From the NCBI GenBank assembly GCA_024305105.1, contig JAMWZA010000034.1, positions 1 through 42,803 of the forward strand: a stretch of DNA of 42,803 nucleotides. The letters are read 5' to 3'. Source of the DNA: Marinoscillum sp. Lineage in GTDB: Bacteria; Bacteroidota; Bacteroidia; Cytophagales; Cyclobacteriaceae. Position 1 is the stretch's first letter; every line of letters begins with the position of its first letter. The notes under the pieces are model-generated. The model worked only from the letters and a program-made list of their open reading frames with translations. It was not told the DNA's origin and did not search any database. Below are positions 24,613-34,755 of this stretch, one piece after another. The position numbers and the translations under genes are program-made.

Positions 24613-27600
24613 CTACTGTGCGAGGCTAAATCTTAGCTGAGTTCCGAATGCTGTGGTTGCTGTTTTGAAGGAACTGATTTTTGGCTCATTTACACTACGC
24701 TCAAAATACATGGTGAGATCAAGACTTTTATTCAGTTTATAAGTCATGGAAGGGCGCAGCTGAAAATTGGTGTTTCCGTTCGTAATCTTACTCTCTCCGT
24801 CAATTTTGCGCTGTATTGTTTCAGAATCTCTGAGGGTCATGCTTACCCGCATGGTGATGGCATTGTCCAGAGAGATGGTACGACCCTTGACTTTGAATGG
24901 TAATTTGAATTCATCCTTGGTAAGCCCCAAATCCATGGTGAAATCATTACTGGAGGTTTCTGTCACCTGTGCATTGGACATGTTAAGCGATAAGCTCCGG
25001 TCTTTCTTGTATTCCAATCTTGTGGTGATGTTGTTCTTGGTTCTTATGTTTATTCCAAGTAAGGGTGCGAATTGTTCAGCTATGGTGACCTGGGAAATAA
25101 TGTAAATTGGCTGCAGTCTATTCGAGTCATTAGGCACCGTAGCTCGAGGATAATTCAGAACATTATTATCCAAAGTCACTCCGAAGGAATTATCAGGGTT
25201 ATTGGAGTACTCCTGAATATTGAAATTGTAGTCGTTTACGTTATAGGCCGATCGGTAGCCATGAGATAGTGTAATAGAGGAGAATACCTCAGCCAAAGCC
25301 GGAATCTTGGATAGTCCATTATAGTCAATTCGCCAACCAGGAATCGGGATTTTCGGAAACGGTGTTAAACTAACTTCTGTTCCTGACTGACCTGTATAAG
25401 CTGCAATAAATGCTGGTATCAACACATCCTGAGATAGCTGATCGTAAACTCCATTATTTGCGTTTTCCATCGCGTTTTGTCTGCCTTGAACCACTCCTAT
25501 GTAAGAGGTGAAATCATCAAATGCTTCAGATGAATTATTATTCCCTTTCTTATCGAAGGACGTTTTGATTGTATTAAAACTCAGGTTATAACTTCCTTTT
25601 CGAGCAGGTGTAAGTGACTTATATCCAGAAACTCCATCTAAGGTATCGTATCTAAATATTTCCTGAAAACTCGCGTTATTGGTTCGCTGGGCATCTAGCT
25701 GAATTTTAAAATCCGCAGTAGGCTCTATGTTTGCTCGTACGGACAAGTCATTGGTATAGGTCTGCATAAAAGGTGTTGTTAAACTCTGGCTTCTGGTGAT
25801 CCAACCATTGCGGGCTGCACGTCTGCGTATCTCTGGGTCTTGCTCTCCCAAAATAAACTCCCACCCTGGGGCACTCCAGCTACTGTCCATTCCCAGCAGG
25901 AAAGGTTCCTGTGTGAATCCAGCCAATGAAGTGGTCTCTCTGATGTTGTAGGTCACATTGATGCTCCGCAATGACATCATCATCCGCAAAAAGGTCTTGC
26001 CGAGATTTGGTCCTGACTGCTCCTCGTCATCTTTGGAGCGTTTTCGGGTTGGCTGATTGACATTTTTAAGAAAAGTGACTTTATTGTACAGTTTGACCAT
26101 ATCAATCTTCCCTGTTAACCCTCGGTCCCTGCGATTTTGAATGGTGTGTCCAAAAAAGTCACCACTGTCATCATTTTGGCCCAGAGAACCGGCTGTCCAG
26201 TTGTAGCCCACTGCATATCTGATATCTCCACTTACCCAATCAGTCAGCGGCAGCTTATCAAACGGCAGCTTGTAGGTAGCAGACACATCTTGTGTGAAAT
26301 TTTTCATCCTACCCAAATCCTTAATCTGTCCCCAGATGTATTGAAACTCTTCTTCCGAATCTAAATCTCCCTCAATTGGATTGTCAGCTGTGGGACCATT
26401 TTCATTCTCTATTTCATCTATTACTGCATTTGCCCGGGCGGAGTAATCAAGACTGAGACTTTTGAACAGATTCCAGCGCAATCCATACGTCCTGTTAAAC
26501 GTAAAGAGTCGCTCATAAAACTCATTTCCATACTGTGGCTGCAACTGCTCATCATAAAGCCTGGTCATCCGGAAACTCCTTGCCAAGTCCCCACGGATGG
26601 AAATATTACTAGGTGAAAGTGACAGGTTGGCGTCTTTAATCAGTTTTAAATATGGACTGCTAAACGCCTCGGATTTGGCAAAAGGCTCTATCACTAACGG
26701 ATTTGGCGCGTAGTTATAGGCGACTCCTCCACTCGTGTTTTTCTGCACATAAGATTGCGTATTGACATTGCTAGTGGTGATGTCCGAGTAAGCATAAGAA
26801 AGGGATAAGTTTTCTACATCAAAGAAGTGGTTGTTGGCCTCCGGGTTGACTTTTTCTTTGCGTACGTTGGTGAAATTGATACTGCGTCGTTCCGATCGAT
26901 CTTCAACAATTCGCCGGTATTCTTCCTGTTCCTCAGTAGTATTAATGGTTTCCAACGAGGCTTCCAAGGGTACATCTGGGTCCAATGGATCGTACTGGGG
27001 AATGGAGCGGCTCTTTTCCATACTGACGAACATTGGCACGTGTAAGCCAGTCTTTTCAGGTAGCAGGAACTTATCGATGTTCACGTTGGCAGACACGTCA
27101 TATTGTGTCGTTTCTTGTCGTGTACGTTGCTGGATCGTCTGCTGAATGTTTCCAAACCCAATAGATGTGTAGCGGGTAGATGCAGATATTGTGGCCAGAT
27201 CAGCAAGTTTAGCACTCACTCTGGCGTTTGCCGCCCAGCCCTTTCGGGTATCGAAATCTGTTACACGCAGTTCATTGGCCCAAATACAGACGGACTTTGA
27301 TGCCCCATCATCAGAGCCTGGGTTTCGAACACCGATCATGAGTGTTTGAATGGAACTCATATCTGGATTTCCCTTGATCGTCAGTTTGTATTGCCCATTG
27401 TTTGATGGAGTAGAGTAAGGTAGCGTCTCGTCAAAGCCGCCACGATTTCGTTCGGATTTGATCCCGAGCAGTTCATTGATGGACAAATCAATTTCATTTG
27501 CTTCTGGCCATATTAGTTCAGGATTACTTCCCGTTCCTTGTGGAGTTACTTTCAGAGGCACTTCGATCTCGTAGTACTGATCATTTGCTTGTGTACCTAA

Positions 27601-30600
27601 TCTCAAAAATGCGGACACCTCATCGTCAAGTAGCATCTTGCCTTTATACTCCTCCGCATGAAAGAACATTTGAATTCGCCCGTAATTAATCAGGTCAATC
27701 GTAGAGTTCTTAAATACCGCACGCGCATCCTTATCAGCCAGATCCTCTACACAAATTTGAAGAGACTGTTCATTTCTTCTTCTGTTAATGATTGTGGTGT
27801 TGTCTCTATCTCTATTAATGCCCGGCGGAACGGTGTACGGTATTTTGTCAGCACCACCACTATTCTCTTCAATATTGACTACAGAGACCGTAAAGTCAGA
27901 AAAAGTCGTCTCAGGGATCTCATTTAAACCGGGTTCATTTAGCGGTGATTCATCATATTTTCTCCACTGTGAGCCCACTAGCTGCAATTTGCTCATTCTT
28001 AAAACAACAGGCTGTCTAAATCCGGTGAGGTACATACGGATACTCCGAACGGTATTGATGTCCATTCCTCCATTAATAGGTGTACCGGCGGTATTAATGG
28101 GGATTCTGAATAAATACCAATAGTTCTCTCTGTTGGCACTTAAAGTCTTATCAACAATGAAGTTTTGATCGATATCTAACTGTCCCGGACGAAGGTTGAT
28201 CCGGTACTCATTGTAACTCTCAGCAGTAACGAAATTACCATCGGTATTGGAGTCCTCATTATCTGGAATTATCGTATAGGACTGCACATTGTTTCCACTT
28301 TGGGTCGGACTGTTCCCATCCAGGCCATTAAAATTCTTATACCGTTCCAAAATCTTCACGTCCCGGTTATCAAATTCTGAATCTAAGAAGTACCTGAAAT
28401 TATCTCCTGATGGATCAGCGTTAATGGAACTTAAGGCATTGGCGGAAAGATTAAGACGATTAATGTAATCAGAGAAATAGGAAGATTCATCTTCATCTTT
28501 CAACCCATCGAAACCCACATCCTGATTTTCGCGACCTGATTGCTCAAAGTTGTTGGTTAAGAACGGCTCATCTGGCTGTCGTCCCCATTCGTTGGAAATG
28601 GTCGTAGAAGCATCTCCATCTGCCGGGTAGCCACTTTCAAATGCCTTGCGACCATCGTTGTTGAAATCCTCCGAAATATCACCCAAGTTAAAAATGAGTT
28701 GACCACCATCAGTGTTATTTTGATTGAATACCCCATCCAATACCCGACCATTAGGTCCTGCGATAAATGGATCTAAAAGCCAGAATTCCAGATACTCAAC
28801 ATTGTTTTGCTTAAAGTTCGTTTCTGTGCTAATGTTTCGATAAATGGCTCCATAATTTTGCTCCGGGTTTGGTAGAAGGGTAATTGGGTTTCCCTCACTA
28901 TCCACATCTTCAATTAAATTAGGATTGTAGTTGTATTGACCTCTTTCTTGAGGGAAATAAGCGATATCAAATATCGTTTCAGGCACGACAAAAACATTTT
29001 GATCTCGTTCTTCATAGATCTCATTAAAAAATACAGGACGAACATAATGGTTATCCAAATCCTCCTCCGTAATGTTATCAGGCCGTCGCTGACCTGCCTG
29101 ATAGAATACAGATGGATCTATCGAATACCAGGAAATTTTTGCTTTCTTATAATTGAACCCAAGAATATCAGAGTTGGTGGACGCATCAAAGGTTTTGTTA
29201 GGGCCTTGTGGCGTTGTACCCAGTTTCCAGCCAACTGCTCCACTAAGGTTGATCGGCGTAACGGCACTTTCAAAATCATCAATGTAAGAAGTGCCTTTGC
29301 CATCTACCAGATTGGAAGTGCCGGGAACCAGCTGAGCAAACTCTGCATTGAAAGAAATGCTGGATGGAGCTTTGGTACTTACCAATGGAAGGAAGTCAAC
29401 AGCTTTGGTGATAAATGGAACTTCACTTTGATAGTTCACATCGAACCCGTATTTCGTGTTTCTCGTCGGTTCGTCTCCAATCGTATAGCGGGAGATTCCC
29501 CCTGGTCGTTCATTGAGATGCAATAAAGTAGCTCCCAGATTGAAATTATCACTGATTTTGTAGTCCATCCGAGCTCCATATAACCAGCGTGATTGGAAGT
29601 TGAACAGGTCGGCTTTTTCATACGCAATATTGATGGTCTTCCCAGAATTCAATATGCCTTCGTTTAGAATAGTTACGGTACCCAGGTTGTAATCCACACG
29701 ATAATCCAGCCCTTCCGTAAGTGGTGTGTTACCTGCTGTTACGACTACCGAGTTTTCAGCTATATTGATGCCCGGCAAGGATATTTGATTGGACGAACCA
29801 GCATTCAACCGGCCCTGAATGAAAAACTTGTTCTTTGAGGCGAGCTGCTCAGCATCAATCTTAGTGGACTCATACAGTTCATCATAAACATATTTTTGTT
29901 TTAGTGAGCTTTCGCCATCCTCAAACTTACTTTCCAGCGTAGAACCAAAGGGCTCCAAAACAGGGAAAATCACATTGCCGTTTCGGGTATCCATCGTAAT
30001 GCCCTCAATAAAGTCAAAGTTTCCATCTCGGGAGCGGTCATTGTTTTGGTTTAACTGATCCAACCCAAGCAGTTCAATCAATGGCCGATCCTTTGTCAAT
30101 CGACCTTCATGCAGTGAAGGGTTGTCGATCCCCGTAGCATCGTCTCGGTAGTGGATTCTTAACTGAAAGCCTTCACGCTCCACCTGATTGGCATTTAGAC
30201 TGTAGATGTTTTTCATCATCAAGTCCCAGGTCGGCACTTCCACGTTGATTCGATTTGGACGAAGCATTTTCAATACAATTACCTGATCATCTGCCAGACC
30301 AGAATAGTCCTGAGTCAGCTCACCAACAGTATAGGTTCGGCCATTATAAGAATACACATAGGACACAGCCAGCATTTCATCATTCTGAAGTTTTCTCAAT
30401 AAGGAGATATACCCCAGCTGCTCATTTACCACGAATTCCTTTTCTCGTTCCAGTTTTCGAGCCGTCCCTATTTTCACAAAGTCCACTCCACTGGTGAATC
30501 CAAATTGATCCTCTAAAATTCCGGTGACATCATTACTATTTCGGAAACCTGCAGTAGAAGCAAGGTCCCCGAAAAGGTTGTTCGCCTCATTGGCCGGTCC

Positions 30601-31827
30601 AATAAAACCTGAGTTTGGAGTCACCTCATAACCGTTTGCATTTGGTCCACTTCGATAAATATCCTCACTGTTCTCTTCCGCCAGGTCCATCAAAGCCAAA
30701 ACCTCACGCGTAGACTCCGTATCGTTGTTTCTGTTGATTACATAAACCTCGATCTGAGCGATATTCAATCCTGAAACAATCTGAGGTAGATTTCTATGCC
30801 AGTTTTCATAGTTGTCTCGGAAAAACTGACTTAAAAAGAAGTGCCGGTTCTCATCGTAATCTGATGCTCGAATCTCAAATTCTTTCCCCTGGAACCCACT
30901 CTCCACGGTGATCACGTCACTCTTGCCTTGCTGTCTGGAGACAACTCCAGTCACAAATAGTTTTCCAAACTGCAGTTGTGTTTTAACTCCAAAAAGTGAC
31001 TGAGCACCGGTCATTAGTGAGTTGGTAACCGGCATGCTCACGTTACCAATCTCTATTTTCTTGACTATGTCCTCTTCGTATCCGGTATACTCTACCTTCA
31101 GGTTATTCTGAAAATCGAATGTGTTGTTATTGTCAAAATTGGCTGTGACCTGTAGTTTTTCACCAATCTTCCCTACCAGATTAAGCGAAATCTGCTGATC
31201 AAAATTAAATCCTCCATTTCGCTGCTGGCGTCTGGGAATGGACGGGTTGTCTACGCGCTGGAAACGACCTCCAAAATCCAGGTTAACGAACCCATTTGGC
31301 TGTATATCAACATAACTGCCTCCAAACAAGCGATCAAACATCGGGCTGATGTACAACCGTGGAATCAGGCTTCTACCACTTACCGCACTTTCACCATCAA
31401 GTCCTGCAGATTTTTGTTTGAAATACTCTTTTTGGATCTGCTGATCATTGTATTGATCATATTCCTCAAAACTCATGGTGGTCACAGGGCGAAAGTTGAC
31501 CTCTCCAATACGCTCATAAACTGAGTAATTTATCGAAGAGTCATAATCAACTTGCAAGTCGATCGCAGCAGGATCCGCAAGCTGTAATGGAGAAGGGCTA
31601 CTACGATTTGAGAACGGATCTCCAAACCTATAAGACGGTTGATACGTAGGAATCTTAGTGGGCTCGTATGGCGGAATGGTATCTCGCTTGACTGTATCCT
31701 TTTTAGATGGTTGCTGCTGCAATAAAAATGTAGGAGCAGACAGACGTTTTTTGGCTTCAAGTTCCGCAGAACAGAAACACAAAAACACCACACTTACCAG
31801 CAGCTGTATGTACGAATTCCTCTCCAA
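24613..31827 (-). CDS. sprA: SprA, outer-membrane translocon of the type IX secretion system
   Basis: SprA (Sov in Porphyromonas) forms the very large outer-membrane barrel through which T9SS cargo and gliding adhesins leave the cell. The 2404 residues fit the usual 2300-2500. A signal peptide covers about the first 25 residues. The N-terminal region has the family's RLYISPMFDRLFGGSYVDIQPNGFVNLDFGG near 150-185 and GKIGEKLQVTANFDNNNTFDFQN. The middle contains periplasmic-cap type segments, among them RSRDGNFDFIEGITMD and FVDGKGTSYIDDFESAVTPINL-like motifs. The C-terminal half is rich in alternating beta-strands and ends ATTAFGTQLRFSLAQ, a barrel ending. It lies 13 bases after ruvA. The T9SS cargo tail at 21228-21800 would be a client. 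Confidence 0.96.
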   Translation of the reverse strand: MERNSYIQLLVSVVFLCFCSAELEAKKRLSAPTFLLQQQPSKKDTVKRDTIPPYEPTKIPTYQPSYRFGDPFSNRSSPSPLQLADPAAIDLQVDYDSSINYSVYERIGEVNFRPVTTMSFEEYDQYNDQQIQKEYFKQKSAGLDGESAVSGRSLIPRLYISPMFDRLFGGSYVDIQPNGFVNLDFGGRFQRVDNPSIPRRQQRNGGFNFDQQISLNLVGKIGEKLQVTANFDNNNTFDFQNNLKVEYTGYEEDIVKKIEIGNVSMPVTNSLMTGAQSLFGVKTQLQFGKLFVTGVVSRQQGKSDVITVESGFQGKEFEIRASDYDENRHFFLSQFFRDNYENWHRNLPQIVSGLNIAQIEVYVINRNNDTESTREVLALMDLAEENSEDIYRSGPNANGYEVTPNSGFIGPANEANNLFGDLASTAGFRNSNDVTGILEDQFGFTSGVDFVKIGTARKLEREKEFVVNEQLGYISLLRKLQNDEMLAVSYVYSYNGRTYTVGELTQDYSGLADDQVIVLKMLRPNRINVEVPTWDLMMKNIYSLNANQVEREGFQLRIHYRDDATGIDNPSLHEGRLTKDRPLIELLGLDQLNQNNDRSRDGNFDFIEGITMDTRNGNVIFPVLEPFGSTLESKFEDGESSLKQKYVYDELYESTKIDAEQLASKNKFFIQGRLNAGSSNQISLPGINIAENSVVVTAGNTPLTEGLDYRVDYNLGTVTILNEGILNSGKTINIAYEKADLFNFQSRWLYGARMDYKISDNFNLGATLLHLNERPGGISRYTIGDEPTRNTKYGFDVNYQSEVPFITKAVDFLPLVSTKAPSSISFNAEFAQLVPGTSNLVDGKGTSYIDDFESAVTPINLSGAVGWKLGTTPQGPNKTFDASTNSDILGFNYKKAKISWYSIDPSVFYQAGQRRPDNITEEDLDNHYVRPVFFNEIYEERDQNVFVVPETIFDIAYFPQERGQYNYNPNLIEDVDSEGNPITLLPNPEQNYGAIYRNISTETNFKQNNVEYLEFWLLDPFIAGPNGRVLDGVFNQNNTDGGQLIFNLGDISEDFNNDGRKAFESGYPADGDASTTISNEWGRQPDEPFLTNNFEQSGRENQDVGFDGLKDEDESSYFSDYINRLNLSANALSSINADPSGDNFRYFLDSEFDNRDVKILERYKNFNGLDGNSPTQSGNNVQSYTIIPDNEDSNTDGNFVTAESYNEYRINLRPGQLDIDQNFIVDKTLSANRENYWYLFRIPINTAGTPINGGMDINTVRSIRMYLTGFRQPVVLRMSKLQLVGSQWRKYDESPLNEPGLNEIPETTFSDFTVSVVNIEENSGGADKIPYTVPPGINRDRDNTTIINRRRNEQSLQICVEDLADKDARAVFKNSTIDLINYGRIQMFFHAEEYKGKMLLDDEVSAFLRLGTQANDQYYEIEVPLKVTPQGTGSNPELIWPEANEIDLSINELLGIKSERNRGGFDETLPYSTPSNNGQYKLTIKGNPDMSSIQTLMIGVRNPGSDDGASKSVCIWANELRVTDFDTRKGWAANARVSAKLADLATISASTRYTSIGFGNIQQTIQQRTRQETTQYDVSANVNIDKFLLPEKTGLHVPMFVSMEKSRSIPQYDPLDPDVPLEASLETINTTEEQEEYRRIVEDRSERRSINFTNVRKEKVNPEANNHFFDVENLSLSYAYSDITTSNVNTQSYVQKNTSGGVAYNYAPNPLVIEPFAKSEAFSSPYLKLIKDANLSLSPSNISIRGDLARSFRMTRLYDEQLQPQYGNEFYERLFTFNRTYGLRWNLFKSLSLDYSARANAVIDEIENENGPTADNPIEGDLDSEEEFQYIWGQIKDLGRMKNFTQDVSATYKLPFDKLPLTDWVSGDIRYAVGYNWTAGSLGQNDDSGDFFGHTIQNRRDRGLTGKIDMVKLYNKVTFLKNVNQPTRKRSKDDEEQSGPNLGKTFLRMMMSLRSINVTYNIRETTSLAGFTQEPFLLGMDSSWSAPGWEFILGEQDPEIRRRAARNGWITRSQSLTTPFMQTYTNDLSVRANIEPTADFKIQLDAQRTNNASFQEIFRYDTLDGVSGYKSLTPARKGSYNLSFNTIKTSFDKKGNNNSSEAFDDFTSYIGVVQGRQNAMENANNGVYDQLSQDVLIPAFIAAYTGQSGTEVSLTPFPKIPIPGWRIDYNGLSKIPALAEVFSSITLSHGYRSAYNVNDYNFNIQEYSNNPDNSFGVTLDNNVLNYPRATVPNDSNRLQPIYIISQVTIAEQFAPLLGINIRTKNNITTRLEYKKDRSLSLNMSNAQVTETSSNDFTMDLGLTKDEFKLPFKVKGRTISLDNAITMRVSMTLRDSETIQRKIDGESKITNGNTNFQLRPSMTYKLNKSLDLTMYFERSVNEPKISSFKTATTAFGTQLRFSLAQ

Positions 31828-31840
31828 ACAAAAATTAGCG

Positions 31841-32434
31841 TTAGGCTCGCTTGAGAGCTAGTTTAATAAGCTCCTCAAGTTTAATTTGCTGCCCTTGTTG
31901 TTTCAAAATATTGTCGATACTTTTTTCGGCAGCAGGTTTACCAATTCCTAAAGTAGTTAAGGCCGATAACGCCTCATTTCGTAAAGTATTGTTACTTGAA
32001 GGAACAATTTCTCCTGCTTTTTCAAGGAGTCCTTCCTTCTTCATTTTGTCTTTTAGCTCAAGAACAATCCGTTGAGCTCCTTTCAGCCCTATTCCCTTTA
32101 CGCCCTGAATCGTTTTCACGTCTTCACTAAGAATAGCTTGTTGAAGTTCTTCCGGTGAAAGTGAAGAAAGGATCATCAAACCAGTACTCGGCCCAACACC
32201 TGATATGCTAATCAGATCAAGAAACCTCCGCTTCTCAGATTCCTCCGAAAAACCATACAGTGTATGAGCATCTTCTTTGATGTGTAAATGGGTATAGAGC
32301 TTTGCTTTATCTAATGACTTAATCGCTGAATACGTGATGAGACTGATCTTTGCCTCGTACCCCACTCCATTTATGTCAACCACTACATAGGTCGGATCTT
32401 TTACGGCAAGCTTGCCTTCTAAGTAATTGATCAT
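31841..32434 (-). CDS. ruvA: Holliday junction DNA helicase subunit RuvA
   Basis: Junction-binding subunit that loads RuvB for branch migration. The 197 residues show the three RuvA domains: an OB fold (MINYLEGKLAVKDPTYVVVDINGVGYE), paired helix-hairpin-helix motifs (LISISGVGPSTGLMILSSL at about 72-90 and IQGVKGIGLKGAQRIVLELKDK at about 108-129), and a C-terminal RuvB-binding domain after a Ser/Asn linker. Its ATG overlaps the maeB stop (ATGA), so translation is coupled. RuvB and RuvC are not nearby. Confidence 0.97.
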   Translation of the reverse strand: MINYLEGKLAVKDPTYVVVDINGVGYEAKISLITYSAIKSLDKAKLYTHLHIKEDAHTLYGFSEESEKRRFLDLISISGVGPSTGLMILSSLSPEELQQAILSEDVKTIQGVKGIGLKGAQRIVLELKDKMKKEGLLEKAGEIVPSSNNTLRNEALSALTTLGIGKPAAEKSIDNILKQQGQQIKLEELIKLALKRA

Positions 32435-34728
32435 GCTTTATTACTCTTTTCTCGCTTTTCATTCAGCTGCGCATCCACCACGGAAATAGCGACCATATTG
32501 AAAATGTCTCTAACCGTACTCCCGACTTGCAGCACATGAACCGATTTATTCATCCCCATCAAAACGGGACCTATAGCTTCAGCACCGCCTAGTTCCATCA
32601 ACAGTTTATAAGCAATATTCCCAGAAGCCAAATCAGGGAAAATTAAGGTGTTGGCAGGATTTTTTGCCAAATCACTGAATGGATAGTTTTCTTGAATTAG
32701 TTCCTTATTCAACGCGGTATTGGCCTGGATATCGCCATCGATAATCAAATTTGGCCATTTCTCTTTCGCCATCTTCACTGCTTTTGCAGCTTTTTCTGGT
32801 ACTTCACCGCTAGCAGACCCAAAGTTGGAATATGACAGCATCGCCATTCTAGGCTCCGTATCAAAAAATTTGACTACACGTGAAGTAAGTCCAATGATGT
32901 CTACCAGCTCCTCGGCATTCGGGTTCAAGTTAACTGTCGTATCAGCGAAGAAGAAATTCCCTTTATTGTTGCTGATGATATACATTCCTGCCACGCGGTT
33001 CACGCCTGGCTCCACGCCTATGATTTGCAATGCAGGAAGCACCGTTTTAGGATAATCATTTGACAAGCCTGAAATAAATGCATCAGCCTGTCCCTTCTCC
33101 ACCATCATACAGCCAAAATGATTTCGGCTTCTGGTCATGGACTTACGAGCCATTTTCATGGTCACTCCTTTACGCTGACGTTTCTTGAAAAACGCTAAAG
33201 CAAACTCCTCTACCTTCTCTTCCTCCTGATATGGATCGATGATGTTGCATTCTTTCAGACCATCTAACTCATTGACTTCAATAAGCTTTCTGATCCGATC
33301 CACATTGCCAAGAAGAATCGGTATAGCCACTCCTTCGTCGTAAGCCATCTGCGCGGCCTTCAAAATATTCACATCGTCCGATTCTGCGAAGACCACTCGT
33401 TTAGGGTTTCTTCTTGCTCGGGTGATGATTCTTGAAATCAAACGCTGATCGATTCCTATTCGCTCTTGAAGCTCCAGTGAATACTTGTCCCAATCTGGAA
33501 TGTCTATTCGTGCAACGCCGGTGTCCATGGCTGCCTTAGCTACGGCCGGAGAAATAGCCGTGATCAAACGTGGATCTAATGGCTTTGGAATGAGATATTC
33601 CGGACCAAACTTCATGTTGTTTTGGCCATAGGCCTTAAGTACCATCTCTGGGACAGCCTCTTTAGCCAGGTCAGCAATCGCTTTGACCGCTGCCAGCTTC
33701 ATTTCTTCGTTAATCGCTGTGGCTCGCACGTCCAGAGCTCCCCGGAAAATGTATGGAAAACCCAGCACATTATTCACTTGATTCGGATGATCCGACCTCC
33801 CGGTAGCCATAATAATGTCTTTTCGGGTTTTCATCGCTAAATCGTAAGCGATCTCTGGGTCTGGGTTTGATAACGCAAAAACAATTGGGTCTTTTGCCAT
33901 CTTCTTCAGAGTGGCAGCTTTAAGGATATTACCGATCGATAATCCCAGAAACATGTCGGCATCTACCAGTGCGTCTTCCAACGTATCCAGTTCCTCCCGG
34001 TCTGTAGCATATCTTGCTTTGGTTTCGTCCAGGTTGGTCCGCGATTTTTTGACAACCCCCTTGCTATCGGTCATCACAATCTTTTTAGGATCAGCTCCAA
34101 GCGAAACATATAAGTCGGTACAAGCAATGGCTGCCGCACCTGCACCACTCACCACAATGGTGATGTCCTGTATCTTTTTACCGTTTACTTCCAGCGCATT
34201 GATGAGGGCTGCTGATGAGATTATGGCAGTGCCATGCTGGTCATCGTGCATCACCGGAATTTTCATTTTATCCCGTAACTCACGCTCTATCTTGAAGCTC
34301 TCTGGAGCCTTGATGTCTTCCAGGTTAATCCCTCCGAAAGTAGGCTCAAGACTTTTGACAATCTCTATGAACTTATCCGGGTCGGTTTCATTAATCTCTA
34401 TATCAAATACATCTATCCCCGCAAATTTCTTAAAAAGAACTCCCTTACCTTCCATTACCGGCTTGGAAGCTTCCGGACCAATATTGCCTAAACCCAACAC
34501 AGCGGTACCATTGGATATGACACCAACCAAGTTACCTTTAGCTGTATATTTATAGACGTTTTCTACATCTGCGGCTATCTCCTTACATGGCTCAGCCACT
34601 CCCGGGGAATACGCCAAAGCCAAATCATGCTGGCTGCTTAGTGGCTTTGTTGGGGTTACTTCTATCTTTCCTGCTGGCTTTACTTCATGAAAGTCCAGCG
34701 CCTCCTTCTTTCTGATTTTAGCGCACAT
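32431..34728 (-). CDS. maeB: NADP-dependent malic enzyme with phosphotransacetylase-like domain (MaeB type)
   Basis: Decarboxylates malate to pyruvate with reduction of NADP+ in the cytoplasm. Residues up to about 430 are the malic enzyme part: SSQHDLALAYSPGVAEPC, the MHDDQHGTAIISSAALINAL segment and the dinucleotide fold ITIVVSGAGAAAIACTDLYVSLGA. About 440-765 is a PTA-like domain (RVVFAESDDVNILKAAQMAYDEG, MYIISNNKGNFFFADTTVNLNP, FPDLASGNIAYKL) that in this fusion binds acetyl-CoA as a regulator rather than acting as an enzyme. The 765-residue length is normal for MaeB. It is the first gene of the maeB-ruvA-sprA run. Confidence 0.96.
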   Translation of the reverse strand: MCAKIRKKEALDFHEVKPAGKIEVTPTKPLSSQHDLALAYSPGVAEPCKEIAADVENVYKYTAKGNLVGVISNGTAVLGLGNIGPEASKPVMEGKGVLFKKFAGIDVFDIEINETDPDKFIEIVKSLEPTFGGINLEDIKAPESFKIERELRDKMKIPVMHDDQHGTAIISSAALINALEVNGKKIQDITIVVSGAGAAAIACTDLYVSLGADPKKIVMTDSKGVVKKSRTNLDETKARYATDREELDTLEDALVDADMFLGLSIGNILKAATLKKMAKDPIVFALSNPDPEIAYDLAMKTRKDIIMATGRSDHPNQVNNVLGFPYIFRGALDVRATAINEEMKLAAVKAIADLAKEAVPEMVLKAYGQNNMKFGPEYLIPKPLDPRLITAISPAVAKAAMDTGVARIDIPDWDKYSLELQERIGIDQRLISRIITRARRNPKRVVFAESDDVNILKAAQMAYDEGVAIPILLGNVDRIRKLIEVNELDGLKECNIIDPYQEEEKVEEFALAFFKKRQRKGVTMKMARKSMTRSRNHFGCMMVEKGQADAFISGLSNDYPKTVLPALQIIGVEPGVNRVAGMYIISNNKGNFFFADTTVNLNPNAEELVDIIGLTSRVVKFFDTEPRMAMLSYSNFGSASGEVPEKAAKAVKMAKEKWPNLIIDGDIQANTALNKELIQENYPFSDLAKNPANTLIFPDLASGNIAYKLLMELGGAEAIGPVLMGMNKSVHVLQVGSTVRDIFNMVAISVVDAQLNEKREKSNKA

Positions 34729-34755
34729 CGTTCGGTTAGGTTTTGGTTCGGGTAA

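Noticed and set aside
24613-31827. Many open frames on the plus strand within sprA
   Set aside because: They are short, lack family features and lie opposite a continuous 2404-codon gene with clear protein similarity; they are shadows.
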